Assembly: GCF_022524485.1 (NCBI RefSeq)
Contig: NZ_JAKXMK010000031.1
Location: forward strand, 62,001-126,000
Origin: Pseudonocardia alaniniphila
GTDB taxonomy: Bacteria > Actinomycetota > Actinomycetes > Mycobacteriales > Pseudonocardiaceae
Direction: 5' to 3'
Length of the DNA stretch: 64,000 nt
Both the position numbers and the translations under genes were made by a program. The notes under the pieces were generated by a model that worked only from the letters and a program-made list of their open reading frames with translations, was not told the origin of the DNA and did no database searches. Shown piece by piece: positions 17,026-26,226 of this stretch (positions within the stretch are counted from its first letter, which is position 1; each line of letters begins with the position of its first letter).

Positions 17026-17236
17026 CCGGCGCGCCGTCACCACACTGTGGGGTGCCGAGAACCCGGTGACGCCCAGGCGGCCCGTATCTACGCACGGGGA
17101 AGCCCGCCGAACCGCCTCCGCCGCAGGCTCCGGATCGCAGCGACGGAGTCTGGCGAAGTGCGGCCGGCGGGCAGGTGCTGATGGCACATCAGTGACACCG
17201 GTGGGTGCTGTCGTGCTCGACGTAGCCGCCCGGCGC

Positions 17237-17857
17237 TCAGTCGGTGATGACGACGACACCGGCCGGCTCGCCCAGTGCCTTCACCGTCAGTTCGGCAGCT
17301 CGGTCGATGCTGACCCGAGGTTCCGTGGGAATCTGCTGCTCGTTGTAGGTGCCGGGCCCGTAGAACTGTCCGTAGCGCAACACGACTCCGCCCTCGGCCA
17401 GAACGGCACGCTCCAGTTCTGCGACAGCTCGGGCATCGGGACCATCGGGAAGTTGCCAGGCGACGCTTTGCGTCAGAATCTTCGGCGACGCGCTGCGCCG
17501 TGCAGCCTCGATCAGGTTCTGGGTTCCCTCGGTCCGGATGCGAGCGTTCAGGTCTGCGAGCGCACCGATCTGGGCCACGTCATCCGGCAGGTCGGTCAGC
17601 TCGTTCAGCACGACGTCCGGGTTGAAGTCGCGAACCGCCTGGATGAGTGCCTCGCGATCGAAGACATCGCAAACGGTCGGTTCGGCGCCGAGATGGCGCA
17701 GCATTCCCACCTTGCTGGGTGAGCGCGTCATGCCACTGACCACGTGCCCGTCCTGAACCAACAGGGGAATCAGCCGCTGTCCGATCACGCCGGACGCGCC
17801 GGCGAGGAAGATTCTCAATTTCTCATCGGTGTGACCACCATCGGTTGGGATCGCCAT
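17237..17857 (-). CDS. NAD(P)-dependent epimerase/dehydratase family protein
   Basis: 206 residues with an N-terminal Rossmann motif FLAGASGVIGQRLIPLL, a GMTRSPSKV second strand, VVLNELTDLP, and a late RYGQFYGPGTY motif of extended-SDR nucleotide-sugar epimerase relatives. It is shorter than most family members (250-330), though its end (GVVVITD) looks natural. AGGAGG stands before the ATG. Single gene, with no partner on either side. Confidence 0.8.
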   Translation of the reverse strand: MAIPTDGGHTDEKLRIFLAGASGVIGQRLIPLLVQDGHVVSGMTRSPSKVGMLRHLGAEPTVCDVFDREALIQAVRDFNPDVVLNELTDLPDDVAQIGALADLNARIRTEGTQNLIEAARRSASPKILTQSVAWQLPDGPDARAVAELERAVLAEGGVVLRYGQFYGPGTYNEQQIPTEPRVSIDRAAELTVKALGEPAGVVVITD

Positions 17858-18187
17858 CGTTTCCTCCTGGTTTTCTCGTCATCTCTGGATGGTGAACACC
17901 CGCTCGGCCGCACTTTGAGGAGTTCACCTGCGTGGCACCCGTGACACGTCGTTGCCAACGCGGCCGTGAACCAACCCTAGAGCCGGTGTGGCGCGCCGTC
18001 GTGGGTCATTTCCGAGCAGATCGGAGGGGCCATTTGAGCGTGGAGAAGCGCGATGCAACGGGGCGGATGACCAGTGCTCCGGTCCCGACAGCGACGAGCG
18101 TGTCCTCCTACGGTGGCCTCGGCCCGATCCGGGACCGTAGGGTCGAACGCCCCCGCGCGACGGGGAGCCGGGGATGGGGAGACGGGC
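17858..18187. other. Intergenic region between divergent genes
   Basis: 330 bases between the epimerase-like gene and the lipoprotein gene, which are transcribed away from each other. I see no gene, only promoter space; no clear operator was found. Confidence 0.4.
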
Positions 18188-19078
18188 ATGCGCGACAGGT
18201 CGTACCGAGGGCTGCGGGCGGCTGTTGTCGGCTGCCTGGTCGCGTGCCTGGCGGGATGCGCCGGGATGACGACCGGGTCGAACGCGGTGGAGCCCCCGCC
18301 TGGTCGGCCGGACCCGGTAGGTGGCGTGCAGGCCGGGCCGGTGCGGGTGCTGCAGATGAACCTGTGCAGCAGCGGCATCGCCGGCTGCTACACCGGCCGG
18401 TCGACGGCCGAGGCCGCCGCGGTGATTCGCGCCGAGGCACCCGACCTCGTCACCTTGAACGAGGTCTGTCAGGACGACGTGTCGGCCCTCGAACGGGCGC
18501 TCGCCGATGTGGTGCCCGGCGGCATGGTCACGTCGTCGTTCCAAGCGGCACGTGACGGACGCACGGGAGATCCGTACCGCTGTCGCAACGGCCAGCAGTA
18601 CGGCATCGGCCTGCTCTCGCGGTGGCCGGCGGTGCCGGGGTCCTCCACCGACAGTGGGATCTATCCGGCCCAGGACAGCGAGGACCCGGAGGAGCGGGCG
18701 TGGCTGTGTCTGGACGTTGCGGCTACTCCGGCCGTCACCGTCTGCACCACGCACCTGGCCTACACCAAGCGGGAGGTGACGGTTGCCCAGTGCAGGTACA
18801 TGTTCGGCACGGTCATCGCAGCGCTGCGCGCGCGAGACGGGGCGGCGCCGCTGGTGCTGGGCGGTGACCTGAACCTCGGGTCCGGTGACAGCGCTGACCT
18901 CATGTCCTGTCTCCCGGCCGGTTCCACGGTCGCCGACGACGGCGGGCGACAGCATGTCGTCGTGACACCCGAGTTCGTCGTCGACAGCTCACGCACGATC
19001 GACCTGCGCGGCTCTACCGATCACCCGGCCCTGCTCGTCACGCTCGCTCCGCAGCCGGCAGGCCGTCGTACGGCGTAG
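18188..19078 (+). CDS. Secreted endonuclease/exonuclease/phosphatase family lipoprotein
   Basis: 296 residues. A lipoprotein signal (MRDRSYRGLRAAVVGCLVA, then CLAGC with the lipobox Cys) is followed by an EEP-fold domain: VLQMNLCSSG, DLVTLNEVCQDD (metal-binding Glu), VCTTHLAYTK (His), LVLGGDLNLGSGD (Asp-x-Asn) and GSTDHPAL (Asp-His pair). This is the DNase I-like phosphodiesterase set. The enzyme should act at the outer face of the membrane on nucleic acid or a phosphoester. ATG at 18188 begins the signal peptide; longer in-frame readings would bury it. Confidence 0.85.
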   Translation: MRDRSYRGLRAAVVGCLVACLAGCAGMTTGSNAVEPPPGRPDPVGGVQAGPVRVLQMNLCSSGIAGCYTGRSTAEAAAVIRAEAPDLVTLNEVCQDDVSALERALADVVPGGMVTSSFQAARDGRTGDPYRCRNGQQYGIGLLSRWPAVPGSSTDSGIYPAQDSEDPEERAWLCLDVAATPAVTVCTTHLAYTKREVTVAQCRYMFGTVIAALRARDGAAPLVLGGDLNLGSGDSADLMSCLPAGSTVADDGGRQHVVVTPEFVVDSSRTIDLRGSTDHPALLVTLAPQPAGRRTA

Positions 19079-19221
19079 CTCCTTGTAGCGTGCCCTGAGG
19101 TGTGAGTCTCCGGACACCGTGCCCTGGCCGGATCGACGGGGGAGATCATGGGGTTGCGGTCGATCCCGGCCCGGTCCCAGGAGGTGTGTCATGTCAACGT
19201 TGACCGGACGGCGGCTGGGTC

Positions 19222-20148
19222 GTGGGTAGCACCGGAAATGGGCCGCCAGTTCCGGACAACGGGCTGGACGCGGTGGCGGACGACTTCGCCCGGCTGCGCC
19301 CGCGCCTGTTCGGGATCGCGTACCGGATGCTCGGCAGTGTCGCCGATGCCGAGGACATCGTGCAGGACGTCTGGGTGAAGTGGCAGGCGTATGACCGCAC
19401 CGCGGTGCGGGACGCCACCGCTTTCCTCGTCACGATGACCACCCGGCTGGCGATCAACGCGACGCAGACGGCCCGCGCGCGGCGCGAGACCTACGTGGGT
19501 CCCTGGCTTCCCGAACCGGTCGACACCACCGCCGATCCTCAGCTCGGCGCTGAGCGGGGCGAGGCTCTGGAGACCGCGGTGCTCGTGCTGCTGGAGAAGC
19601 TCTCGCCGACCGAGCGGGCGGCGTTCGTGCTCCGCGAGGCGTTCGACTACCCGTACGCCCGCATCGCCGAGGTGCTGCAGACCAAGGTGAGCAACGCGCG
19701 CAAGCTGCTCAGCCGGGCGCGGCAGGCCGTGGCGGCGGAGCGGCAGAAGTCCGTCGACGCGACTGCGCAGCACAAACTCCTCGAGGCGTTCCTCTCCGCG
19801 GCGCAGGCAGGCGACTTCGACGAGCTGGAGTCGCTGTTCGCCGCGGAGGTCGCCAGCTACACGGACGGCGGTGGCACCGTCCGGGACGCGTCGCGCTTCC
19901 CGGTGTTCGGTCGCGTGCGCGTGGCGAAGTTCATCGCGGCGTTCGCCTCGCGGTTCTGGCCGGGGATGCGGGTGGACTGGGTCGATGCCAACGGCCGCCC
20001 GTCCGTTCTGGCCAGCCGGGACGGCGTGCCGGTGGTGTGGTTCACGGTGAACGTGACCGCGGACGGCATCGACCGCGTCTACTGGGTCATGAACCCCGCG
20101 AAGCTGGAGCGCATCGCCGCCGCGGTACGGGCGAGGAGCGCGGAGTAG
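19222..20148 (+). CDS. sigJ: RNA polymerase sigma factor SigJ (ECF41 family)
   Basis: 308 residues. Region 2 (LFGIAYRMLGSVADAEDIVQ), region 4 (LSPTERAAFVLREAFDYPYA, then TKVSNARKLLSRAR), then a SnoaL-like C-terminal domain of about 120 residues (FLSAAQAGDFDELESLFAAE, SYTDGGG) that defines the ECF41/SigJ group. The tail is known in that group to tune sigma activity in place of an anti-sigma factor, and no anti-sigma gene is seen here. GTG at 19222 is the most likely start; the ribosome site is weak. Five SigJ-type promoter motifs lie within 8.5 kb downstream. Ends 15 bases from the flavoprotein gene on the other strand. Confidence 0.9.
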   Translation: MGSTGNGPPVPDNGLDAVADDFARLRPRLFGIAYRMLGSVADAEDIVQDVWVKWQAYDRTAVRDATAFLVTMTTRLAINATQTARARRETYVGPWLPEPVDTTADPQLGAERGEALETAVLVLLEKLSPTERAAFVLREAFDYPYARIAEVLQTKVSNARKLLSRARQAVAAERQKSVDATAQHKLLEAFLSAAQAGDFDELESLFAAEVASYTDGGGTVRDASRFPVFGRVRVAKFIAAFASRFWPGMRVDWVDANGRPSVLASRDGVPVVWFTVNVTADGIDRVYWVMNPAKLERIAAAVRARSAE

Positions 20149-20163
20149 CGGCCCTCCACCGGC

Positions 20164-21894
20164 TCACTCCACGAGCTTGCCGGCGGACGAGACCTCCCGG
20201 ACGAGGGCCGCGATCTCCACGGGCGTCTCGGCCACCGGCTCGCGGACCACGTTCCCCGGCCCGGACCAGACCATGTTGACCCGCAGTGACTCGTCCAGGT
20301 TCGGGAAGTCCGAGCGGTTGTGGCAGCCGCGGGTCTCCCGGCGCTCGATCGCGGCTTCCACGGTCGCACGGGCTGCGACCAGCGACGACCGCAGGTCGAA
20401 CGCGTGGGCCAGGTCCTGGAAGCCGGCCAGGTCGGGATGCACGCCGACGTTCTTCGCGGTCGTCTCGATGTCGTCGAGCCGGGCGAGCCCCGCCTGCAGA
20501 CCGTGCTCGTCGCGCACGACGCCGGCGTGCTCGGTCATGGTGTCGCGGACCGCACGCTGCAGTGAGCGGACGTTCTCGGGCCCGTCCGCGGCGAGTAGCT
20601 GGTCCACCTCGTCGCGGGCCTCGGCGACCGCGGCGGCGCTGCGTTGTTGCGCGCCGAGGGCGGCCGAGTAGTCCGCCGCGGTGTCGCCCACGATCCGTCC
20701 GTACACCAGGAGCTCGATCAGCGAGTTGCCGCCGAGCCGGTTGGCTCCGTGCAGTCCGCTGGAGGCCTCGCCGATGGCGTACAGGCCCTCGATTCCGGTG
20801 CCGTGGTCCTCCGAGCGCACCCAGACCCCGCCCATCGAGTAGTGGGCGGTGGGTGCGATCTCGATCGGCGTCGTGGTGATGTCGAGCATCTGCAGTTCGA
20901 GCAGGGTCTGGTAGACGCGGGGGAGCCGCTGCATGATCGTCTCCCGCGGCAGGTGGGAGACGTCGAGCCAGACCCCGCCGTGTGGCGTGCCCCGGCCCTC
21001 CTTGATCTCGGTGTAGGCGGCGAGGGCAACCCGGTCACGGGTGGAGAGCTCCATCCGCAACGGGTCGTAGCGCTCCATGAACCGCTCGCCGAGCCGGTTG
21101 CGCAGGATCCCGCCCTCGCCGCGGGCGGCCTCCGACACGAGCGTGCCGGCCGCGTTCTCGGGCTCGATCAGGCCCGAGGGATGGAACTGCACCAGCTCGG
21201 GATCGCGAATGCGCGCGCCCGCTGTGAGGGCGAGCCGGAACGAGTCGCCGGTGTTCTCATCGCGGCGCGAGGAGGTCCGTCGCCAGATCCGGGTGTGTCC
21301 GCCCGCTGCCAGGATCACGGCATCGGCGTGGATCACGTATCGGGTGCCGTCCTCGGTGTCGAAGCCGTACGCGCCGAACACCACGCCGTCCCGGGTGAGG
21401 ATCCGGGTCACGTACATCGTGTCGATGATCCGCACGTTGAGCTGCCGGGCCCGGTTCACCAGGGTGCGTTGGATCTCCAGGCCGGTGTAGTCGCCGGCGA
21501 AGGCGGTGCGCCGGAAGGTGTGCGCGCCGAAGTATCGCTGCGAGATGCGCCCGTCCGCCTCGCGGGCGAAGGGCATGCCCCAGCGTTCGAGGTCGGCGAT
21601 TCCGCGTGCCGCACCCTCGGCCACGATCCGGACGGTGTGCGGATCCGCGAGGAAGTAGCTCTCCTTCAGCGTGTCGGCGGCGTGCTGCTGCCAGGAGTCC
21701 TCGGGGTCCATGGTGCCGAGGGCGGCGTTGATGCCGCCCGCCGCGAGGGTGGTGTGCGCGTCGGTGGAGGGCCGCTTGCCCACCACGAGGACGTCGGTGC
21801 CGCGCTCGGCCAGCTGGATGGCGGCACGCAGCCCGGAGCCGCCGGTGCCGATCACCAGTACGGAGGTCGCGATCCGCTGCTCGGCCGGTTTCAT
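20164..21894 (-). CDS. FAD-dependent fumarate reductase/succinate dehydrogenase-type flavoprotein
   Basis: 576 residues of the SdhA/FrdA/aspartate oxidase family. FAD-binding VLVIGTGGSGLRAAI, HTTLAAGGINAALG (covalent-FAD region), FHPSGLIEPE, EAARGEGGILRN, HYSMGGVWV and NRLGGNSLIEL are present, and the C-terminal RRETRGCHNRSDFP is the FrdA/SdhA signature. No iron-sulfur or membrane subunit is nearby, so it may be a soluble fumarate reductase or L-aspartate oxidase-like enzyme. A SigJ-type promoter lies 140-170 bases upstream. Confidence 0.85.
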   Translation of the reverse strand: MKPAEQRIATSVLVIGTGGSGLRAAIQLAERGTDVLVVGKRPSTDAHTTLAAGGINAALGTMDPEDSWQQHAADTLKESYFLADPHTVRIVAEGAARGIADLERWGMPFAREADGRISQRYFGAHTFRRTAFAGDYTGLEIQRTLVNRARQLNVRIIDTMYVTRILTRDGVVFGAYGFDTEDGTRYVIHADAVILAAGGHTRIWRRTSSRRDENTGDSFRLALTAGARIRDPELVQFHPSGLIEPENAAGTLVSEAARGEGGILRNRLGERFMERYDPLRMELSTRDRVALAAYTEIKEGRGTPHGGVWLDVSHLPRETIMQRLPRVYQTLLELQMLDITTTPIEIAPTAHYSMGGVWVRSEDHGTGIEGLYAIGEASSGLHGANRLGGNSLIELLVYGRIVGDTAADYSAALGAQQRSAAAVAEARDEVDQLLAADGPENVRSLQRAVRDTMTEHAGVVRDEHGLQAGLARLDDIETTAKNVGVHPDLAGFQDLAHAFDLRSSLVAARATVEAAIERRETRGCHNRSDFPNLDESLRVNMVWSGPGNVVREPVAETPVEIAALVREVSSAGKLVE

Positions 21895-22034
21895 CGTTCT
21901 CCTTCGTGTGGGGTGGTGGTGTCCGGCGGCGGGTGGGACCAGTCACGCTCTGCTTGACGCCTACTCCGAAGAGCCGTCTGAAACCCGGTGCTCCCGCTCT
22001 TATCTCGCGACTCGGCCGGACACGCTTCACCGGA

Positions 22035-22064
22035 TAGGACAGGAGAGCCCACCGGAATGTGACG
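22035..22064 (-). promoter_or_regulatory. SigJ-type promoter before the flavoprotein gene
   Basis: On the minus strand: CGTCACA (22058-22064), 14 bases, CCTGTCCTA (22035-22043). This fits the GTCACA-N16-CGTCCT form reported for mycobacterial SigJ with one change in the -10 (TGTCCT). It is 140 bases before the flavoprotein start and back to back with the site at 22088. Confidence 0.65.
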
Positions 22065-22087
22065 TCTCGTGGGCGCTCTGCGCCCCG

Positions 22088-22116
22088 TGTCACAGATCCG
22101 GGGCCGTCCTGTCCTC
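22088..22116 (+). promoter_or_regulatory. SigJ-type promoter before the ferritin-like fragment
   Basis: TGTCACA (22088-22094), 13 bases, CCTGTCCTC (22108-22116). The spacer is one base shorter than in the other four copies. It points to the truncated ferritin-like reading frame at 22165 and perhaps to the histidine kinase pseudogene beyond. Confidence 0.65.
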
Positions 22117-22164
22117 CGGAAAGGCGGGTGTGCACATCCCGCGTGCCCCTGAGGAAGGACCACC

Positions 22165-22400
22165 GTGACGCTCTCCACCACAGGAATCGCCGCGCTCGAC
22201 GACCTGCGCACGCACCTGCAGTGGGCGATCGAGCTGGAGCACTCTACCCTGCCGCCGTACCTCTGCGCGCTGTACTCGCTCGATCCCACGCGGAACGCCG
22301 AGGCGATGCAGGTCGTGAGCAGCGTGTTCGTGGGCGGTGGCCGGATGGTCCTGCTCGTCGCCAGCGGAGGCGTGCTCCCGCAGAATGTGCCGGTTGACGG
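22165..22400 (+). pseudogene. Truncated ferritin-like domain protein (VioB-type)
   Basis: The start (ALDDLRTHLQWAIELEHSTL, then PPYLCALYSLDPTRNAEA) is the N-terminus of the ferritin-like family found in VioB/iminophenylpyruvate synthase relatives, with the first metal-binding Glu in ELEHSTLPPY. Similarity fades after MQVVSSVF and the rest of the usual 300 or more residues is gone; the frame runs on into the kinase. ATG at 22165 with GAGGAAGGACC upstream. Confidence 0.6.
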
Positions 22401-22624
22401 TGGTGTTCACCAGGACAGCTGGTGGCTAGCCTCATGTCGTGAGAGGCGCTACGGCGCCGAACGGCGCCAGTCGAGGCCGCTCAGCGGTGACCCGAGCGCG
22501 GGCGCTGGCGACGCTGGTCGCCTCCGCGGTAACCGGGTACGTGGTGGGCGAGCTGGCCGCGCATGCGCGACGGGTCACGTCTGGGGCGGACTCGCTGGCC
22601 CAGGATGTCGAGCGATTCGGCATG

Positions 22625-22722
22625 GAGCAGGCCGCGCTGCGCAGGGTGGCCACGCTCGTTGCCCGGGCGGCGGCGCCGGAGGAGGTGTTCGCCGCTGTCA
22701 CCGCGGAGGTCGGGCGGCTGCT
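22625..22722 (+). repeat. Direct repeat, GAF copy 1 (partner 23131-23228)
   Basis: This 98-base stretch recurs at 23131-23228 with only a few substitutions and no gap, encoding EQAALRxVATLxARAAAPEE in both. The repeat continues as weaker similarity through the whole GAF domain (22963-23092 with 23470-23599), which shows a tandem duplication of the GAF module. Confidence 0.85.
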
Positions 22723-23130
22723 CGGTACCGAGTATGCGAGCTCCGGTACGAGCCGGACGGCACGGCGACGTGGGTCGGCGCGTGGACCAGAACTGAGGTC
22801 GCTTTCCCTGTCCCCATCGGTACTCGGGTCGCGCTCGGGGGGCGGAACGTGCTGACGCTGGTGTCCGAAACGGGGCGGCCGGTGCGGATCGACGACTACG
22901 CCACTGCCTCGGGTCCGGTCGCCGAGACTCACCACAGGTGGGGCGTCCGCGCGGCGGTCGGCGTGCCGATCAATGTAGAGGGCCGGCTGTGGGGCCTGGT
23001 GCTCGTAGCGTCCACGCACGCGCAGCCGTTGCCGGCAGACACCGAGGCGCGACTTTCCGGGTTCACCGAGCTGGTCGCCACCGCCCTCGCCAACGCCCAG
23101 GCGCGGGTAGAGCTGCGCGGGTTCGCCGAG

Positions 23131-23228
23131 GAGCAGGCCGCGCTGCGCGGGGTGGCCACGCTCTTTGCCCGGGCGGCGGCGCCGGAGGAGGTGTTCGCCG
23201 CTGTCACCGCCGAGGTCGGGCGGGTGCT
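23131..23228 (+). repeat. Direct repeat, GAF copy 2 (partner 22625-22722)
   Basis: Second copy of the GAF-module repeat, at an offset of 506 bases. Further downstream the offset becomes 507, which independently locates a net one-base loss in copy 1. Confidence 0.85.
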
Positions 23229-24391
23229 GCACGCTGAATTCATCACGATGACCCGGTACGACCCGGACGGCGGGGCCACGATCCTGGGTGCGTGGAGCAG
23301 CACCGCCGCCTCCCCCATCAAGGTCGGCACCCGGTACAAGCTCGGCGGGCGGAACGTGACCACGCTGGTGTTCGAGACCGGGCGGCCGGCGCGGATCGAC
23401 GACTACACCACCGTCTCGGGCGACGCCGCATACATCGCCCGGGCGTTCAGCTTCGGCGCGGCGGCCGCCGTGCCGATCAACGTCGCCGGCCGGCTGTGGG
23501 GCCTGATGGGCATAGCGTCCACGCGCGTGCAGCCGTTGCCCGCGGACACCGAGGCCCGGCTGGCCGGGTTCACCGAGCTGGCCGCCACCGCCGTCGCCGA
23601 CGCGGAGAGCCAGGCGCAGCTGACCGCCTCGCGTGCCCGGATCGTGGCCGCCGCCGACCAGGCGCGGCGGCGCATCGAGCGCGATCTGCACGACGGCGCC
23701 CAACAACGGCTGGTCTCCCTCGCCATGGCACTACAACTGGCGCAGGCGGCGGCGCCGCCCGAGGCCGTCGAGCTGGCGGCACAGCTGGACGACCTGGCCG
23801 CCGAGGCCACCAGCACCCTGGATGAGCTGCGCGAGCTCGCCCGCGGCATCCACCCTGCAGCCCTCGCCGAAGGCGGCCTGTCCTCGGCGCTGGAGGTGCT
23901 CGCCCGCCGCTGCACCATCCCCGTCCGCCTGGACGTCCGGGCCGATCGACAGCTCCCCGAGCCGATCGAGGTCGCCGCCTACTACGTGGTGGCCGAGGCG
24001 CTGACCAATGCGGTCAAACACGCCGACGCCTCCACCATCGACGTCCACGTCGACACCGCTGCCGCGGGCGACGACGCCGACGCGCTGCGGGTGTGCGCGC
24101 GACGACGGACGCGGCGGCGCCGAGCTCTCCGGCGGATCCGGCTTGGTCGGGCTCAAGGACCGGGTGGATGCTCTGGGCTGCCGGCTCTGGGTGCAGAGCG
24201 TCTGCGGCGCGGGCACCACGGTGCAAGCCGAGCTCCCGCTGGGCCCAGCCCGTGGGCTCTAGCGCGGGCACGCCGATGGCGTGCAAGCTCGACTCGAAGG
24301 GCGAGCGGCTCCGGTGGTCGAAGGCCTGAGGCCGCCCCGAACACACGCACACCCCCCGCCCGCCAACGCGCACGCAGAGGCGGAGGACGGC

Positions 24392-24817
24392 CTACCCGAG
24401 GGGGCGGACCACCGGGGCCGGGGACGCAGCCCAAGGCTCCAATGCACGCCGCAACCCGGCCAACCACGTGTGCTCGACCTCGATCGCCTGGGCCAGACCA
24501 CCCACCGAAACCTCAGGCTGGGTGAAGGACACGAGCCCTGGGCCAAGCACCGCCACCTGTCCGCGCCCGCACCCCATCGCCGACCAACCGAGCGGCTGTT
24601 GATGCTCCGCGAGGTACGCGTGACCCAGCAGCACATCGCACGCGACCACCAGTCCCGGCACCAGCCCGCGGTCCAGGGTCAACGCGACCACACCGGCACC
24701 ACGACGCACCGCCGGGAAACCCACGGACTGATACCCCGCGAACAGGTAGCTCGACTCCGAACGCACCTCCACCGACCACGGCTCCGCCTCGACCGGAACT
24801 GCGAGCACGGCACCCAC
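24392..24817 (-). CDS. Hypothetical protein
   Basis: 141 residues with strong actinobacterial codon bias (G/C in nearly every third position) on this strand and a good ribosome site (AGGGGG) before the GTG at 24817. No family recognised. The sequence is rich in Val, Gly and Leu with no clear membrane helix: start GAVLAVPVEAEPWSVEVR, middle ALTLDRGLVPGLVVACDVLL, end EPWAASPAPVVRPLG. Lies alone between the kinase pseudogene and the LtrA gene; a reading frame on the opposite strand is weaker. Confidence 0.55.
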   Translation of the reverse strand: MGAVLAVPVEAEPWSVEVRSESSYLFAGYQSVGFPAVRRGAGVVALTLDRGLVPGLVVACDVLLGHAYLAEHQQPLGWSAMGCGRGQVAVLGPGLVSFTQPEVSVGGLAQAIEVEHTWLAGLRRALEPWAASPAPVVRPLG

Positions 24818-24985
24818 ATCAACACCCCCTGTTCAGTTTGACGCCGCACACAATGCCCTGCCCCCCAACGCATCGCACGACGAAGGTCAACAAACCCACG
24901 GGAAGGAGGGTCGAAAGAATCTCCACCTGCGGGTGTGCTCTCGACATGGACACATGTCGTTGATCTTCAGCAGATGCGTTCCGCG

Positions 24986-26224
24986 TCAGGTGTCCATGTC
25001 GGGACTGGATGAGCGCCACACCGCCGCGGCGACCGCCGCGGCGGCGATCAGCGCGATCACGGCGAGGATCGCGCCCACGCCTGCCCGGGCGAGCGCGATC
25101 GGAGCCGGCAGCACGAGGGCGGCGGCGCCCAGCAGAACGGACGGCCGGGCCTGCGATCGCGGCACGATCGGAGCGTGGCTCAGCCACAGCAGCGCCAGGA
25201 ACGCCGCGGTCGGGGCCGCCACCGCGTAGCCCGTCCCGAGCGTGCCCACAGCGTTGTGGCCACCGGTTTGCCGGACGGCGACCTCGAGGCCCGCCCCGAG
25301 CGCCGCGAGGGCCGCGAAGATCCCGTAGTGCCCGTAGCCCCACAGGTACGCGCGCTCTCGCCGATCCGACAGCCCGTCGCCGCTCGGTTCCATGTCGTAG
25401 AGCCACCAGAGCGCGAACAGCAACACCAGCCCGGAGCCCGCGACCACCACCAGCGACCCGTGAAGACCGGCACCGACGGCGTCGGCGAACCCGGTGGACA
25501 CCGCGAGGACGCTCTCGCCCAGCAGGATGATGGTGAACAGCGCGTACCGCTCGGCGATGTGGTGCGGATGCCAGCTCGTTCTCCAGTTGTTGCGTTCGGC
25601 CCACGCAGGCACTGCCAGCTCGGCCCCGGCCAGGGCGACGAACACCACCACCGGCACCGTCGCACCGCTGAGCACACCGAGCTCCGCCAGTAGCTGGCGG
25701 ACGAGCCAGAGCACCTCGACGGCGGAGATGCCTACGGCGTACCGGATGGTGGTGCCGCGGCGATCGGGGTCCTCCCGTGCCGCCCGCAGCCACTGCGCCA
25801 CGAGCCCGACACGCATCACCAGGTAGCCGAGGGTGACCGCGCGGTAGTCCCCGGTGGCGAACGCGGGCGGCACCCCGGCGGCCAGGATGAGCACGCCGCC
25901 CATCTGCAGCAGGGTGAGCAGCCGGTACGGCACGTCGTCGGTGTCGTAGGACGAGGCGAACCAGGTGAAGTTCATCCAGGCCCACCAGATGGCGAAGAAC
26001 ACCTGCAGGAACGGCGTCACGGCTTCGGCCGCGTGCCCCTGCGCCAACCCGTGGGCGAGCTGTGTCACGAGCCCCGCAACAGCCACCACGAACGTCAGAT
26101 CGAAGAGCAGTTCGAGCGGAGTGGAGGCCCGGTGTGGCTCGTCGGCGGCGCGCGCCGTCATCCGGATCCGGAGCGACGGCCGGCTGCGCACCGGTCCGGG
26201 CTCGGGCAGAGTTCCCGGCTGCAC
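24986..26224 (-). CDS. ltrA: Low temperature requirement protein A (LtrA) family membrane protein
   Basis: 412 residues with about twelve hydrophobic segments. Hallmarks of LtrA: STPLELLFDLTFVVAVAGLV at the start, FFAIWWAWMNFTWFASSYDT, ISAVEVLWLVRQLL, PHHIAERYALFTIILLGESV, and ALWWLYDM. Role unknown in general; named from a Listeria mutant that fails to grow in the cold. GTG at 26224 lies 3 bases after the cupin gene, so the two are co-transcribed from the SigJ-type site at 26662-26691. Confidence 0.9.
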   Translation of the reverse strand: MQPGTLPEPGPVRSRPSLRIRMTARAADEPHRASTPLELLFDLTFVVAVAGLVTQLAHGLAQGHAAEAVTPFLQVFFAIWWAWMNFTWFASSYDTDDVPYRLLTLLQMGGVLILAAGVPPAFATGDYRAVTLGYLVMRVGLVAQWLRAAREDPDRRGTTIRYAVGISAVEVLWLVRQLLAELGVLSGATVPVVVFVALAGAELAVPAWAERNNWRTSWHPHHIAERYALFTIILLGESVLAVSTGFADAVGAGLHGSLVVVAGSGLVLLFALWWLYDMEPSGDGLSDRRERAYLWGYGHYGIFAALAALGAGLEVAVRQTGGHNAVGTLGTGYAVAAPTAAFLALLWLSHAPIVPRSQARPSVLLGAAALVLPAPIALARAGVGAILAVIALIAAAAVAAAVWRSSSPDMDT

Positions 26225-26226
26225 GC

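Larger units (their letters stand above)
16512..17236. other. Degenerate duplicate of the SDR/TetR control region and flanks
   Basis: No intact gene. The middle part (16725-17025) is a decayed copy of the preceding divergent SDR-TetR junction, listed separately. Bases 16512-16724 and 17026-17236 show no product I can name. Confidence 0.55.
22439..24262 (+). pseudogene. Sensor histidine kinase with two GAF domains, frameshifted
   Basis: NarL-type sensor kinase: N-terminal segment, GAF 1 (about 22640-23090), GAF 2 (about 23150-23610), HisKA_3 with the phospho-His in RRRIERDLHDGAQQRLVSL, and HATPase with EALTNAVKHAD and DDGRGGA, GLVGLKDRVDALG. Two frameshifts break it: near 22735, where copy 1 is four bases shorter than GAF 2 (LLGTEYA to LRYEPDGTAT), and near 24100, between ALRVC and RDDGRGG. 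GTG at 22439 is the likely original start. No response regulator gene is adjacent. The intact kinase at 37965 has the same core. Confidence 0.8.

Noticed and set aside
24281..24841. 186-codon plus-strand frame, at first suspected to be a transposase-like protein because of its basic, His-rich content
   Set aside because: No catalytic motif, no terminal repeats, and codon bias favours the opposite strand.
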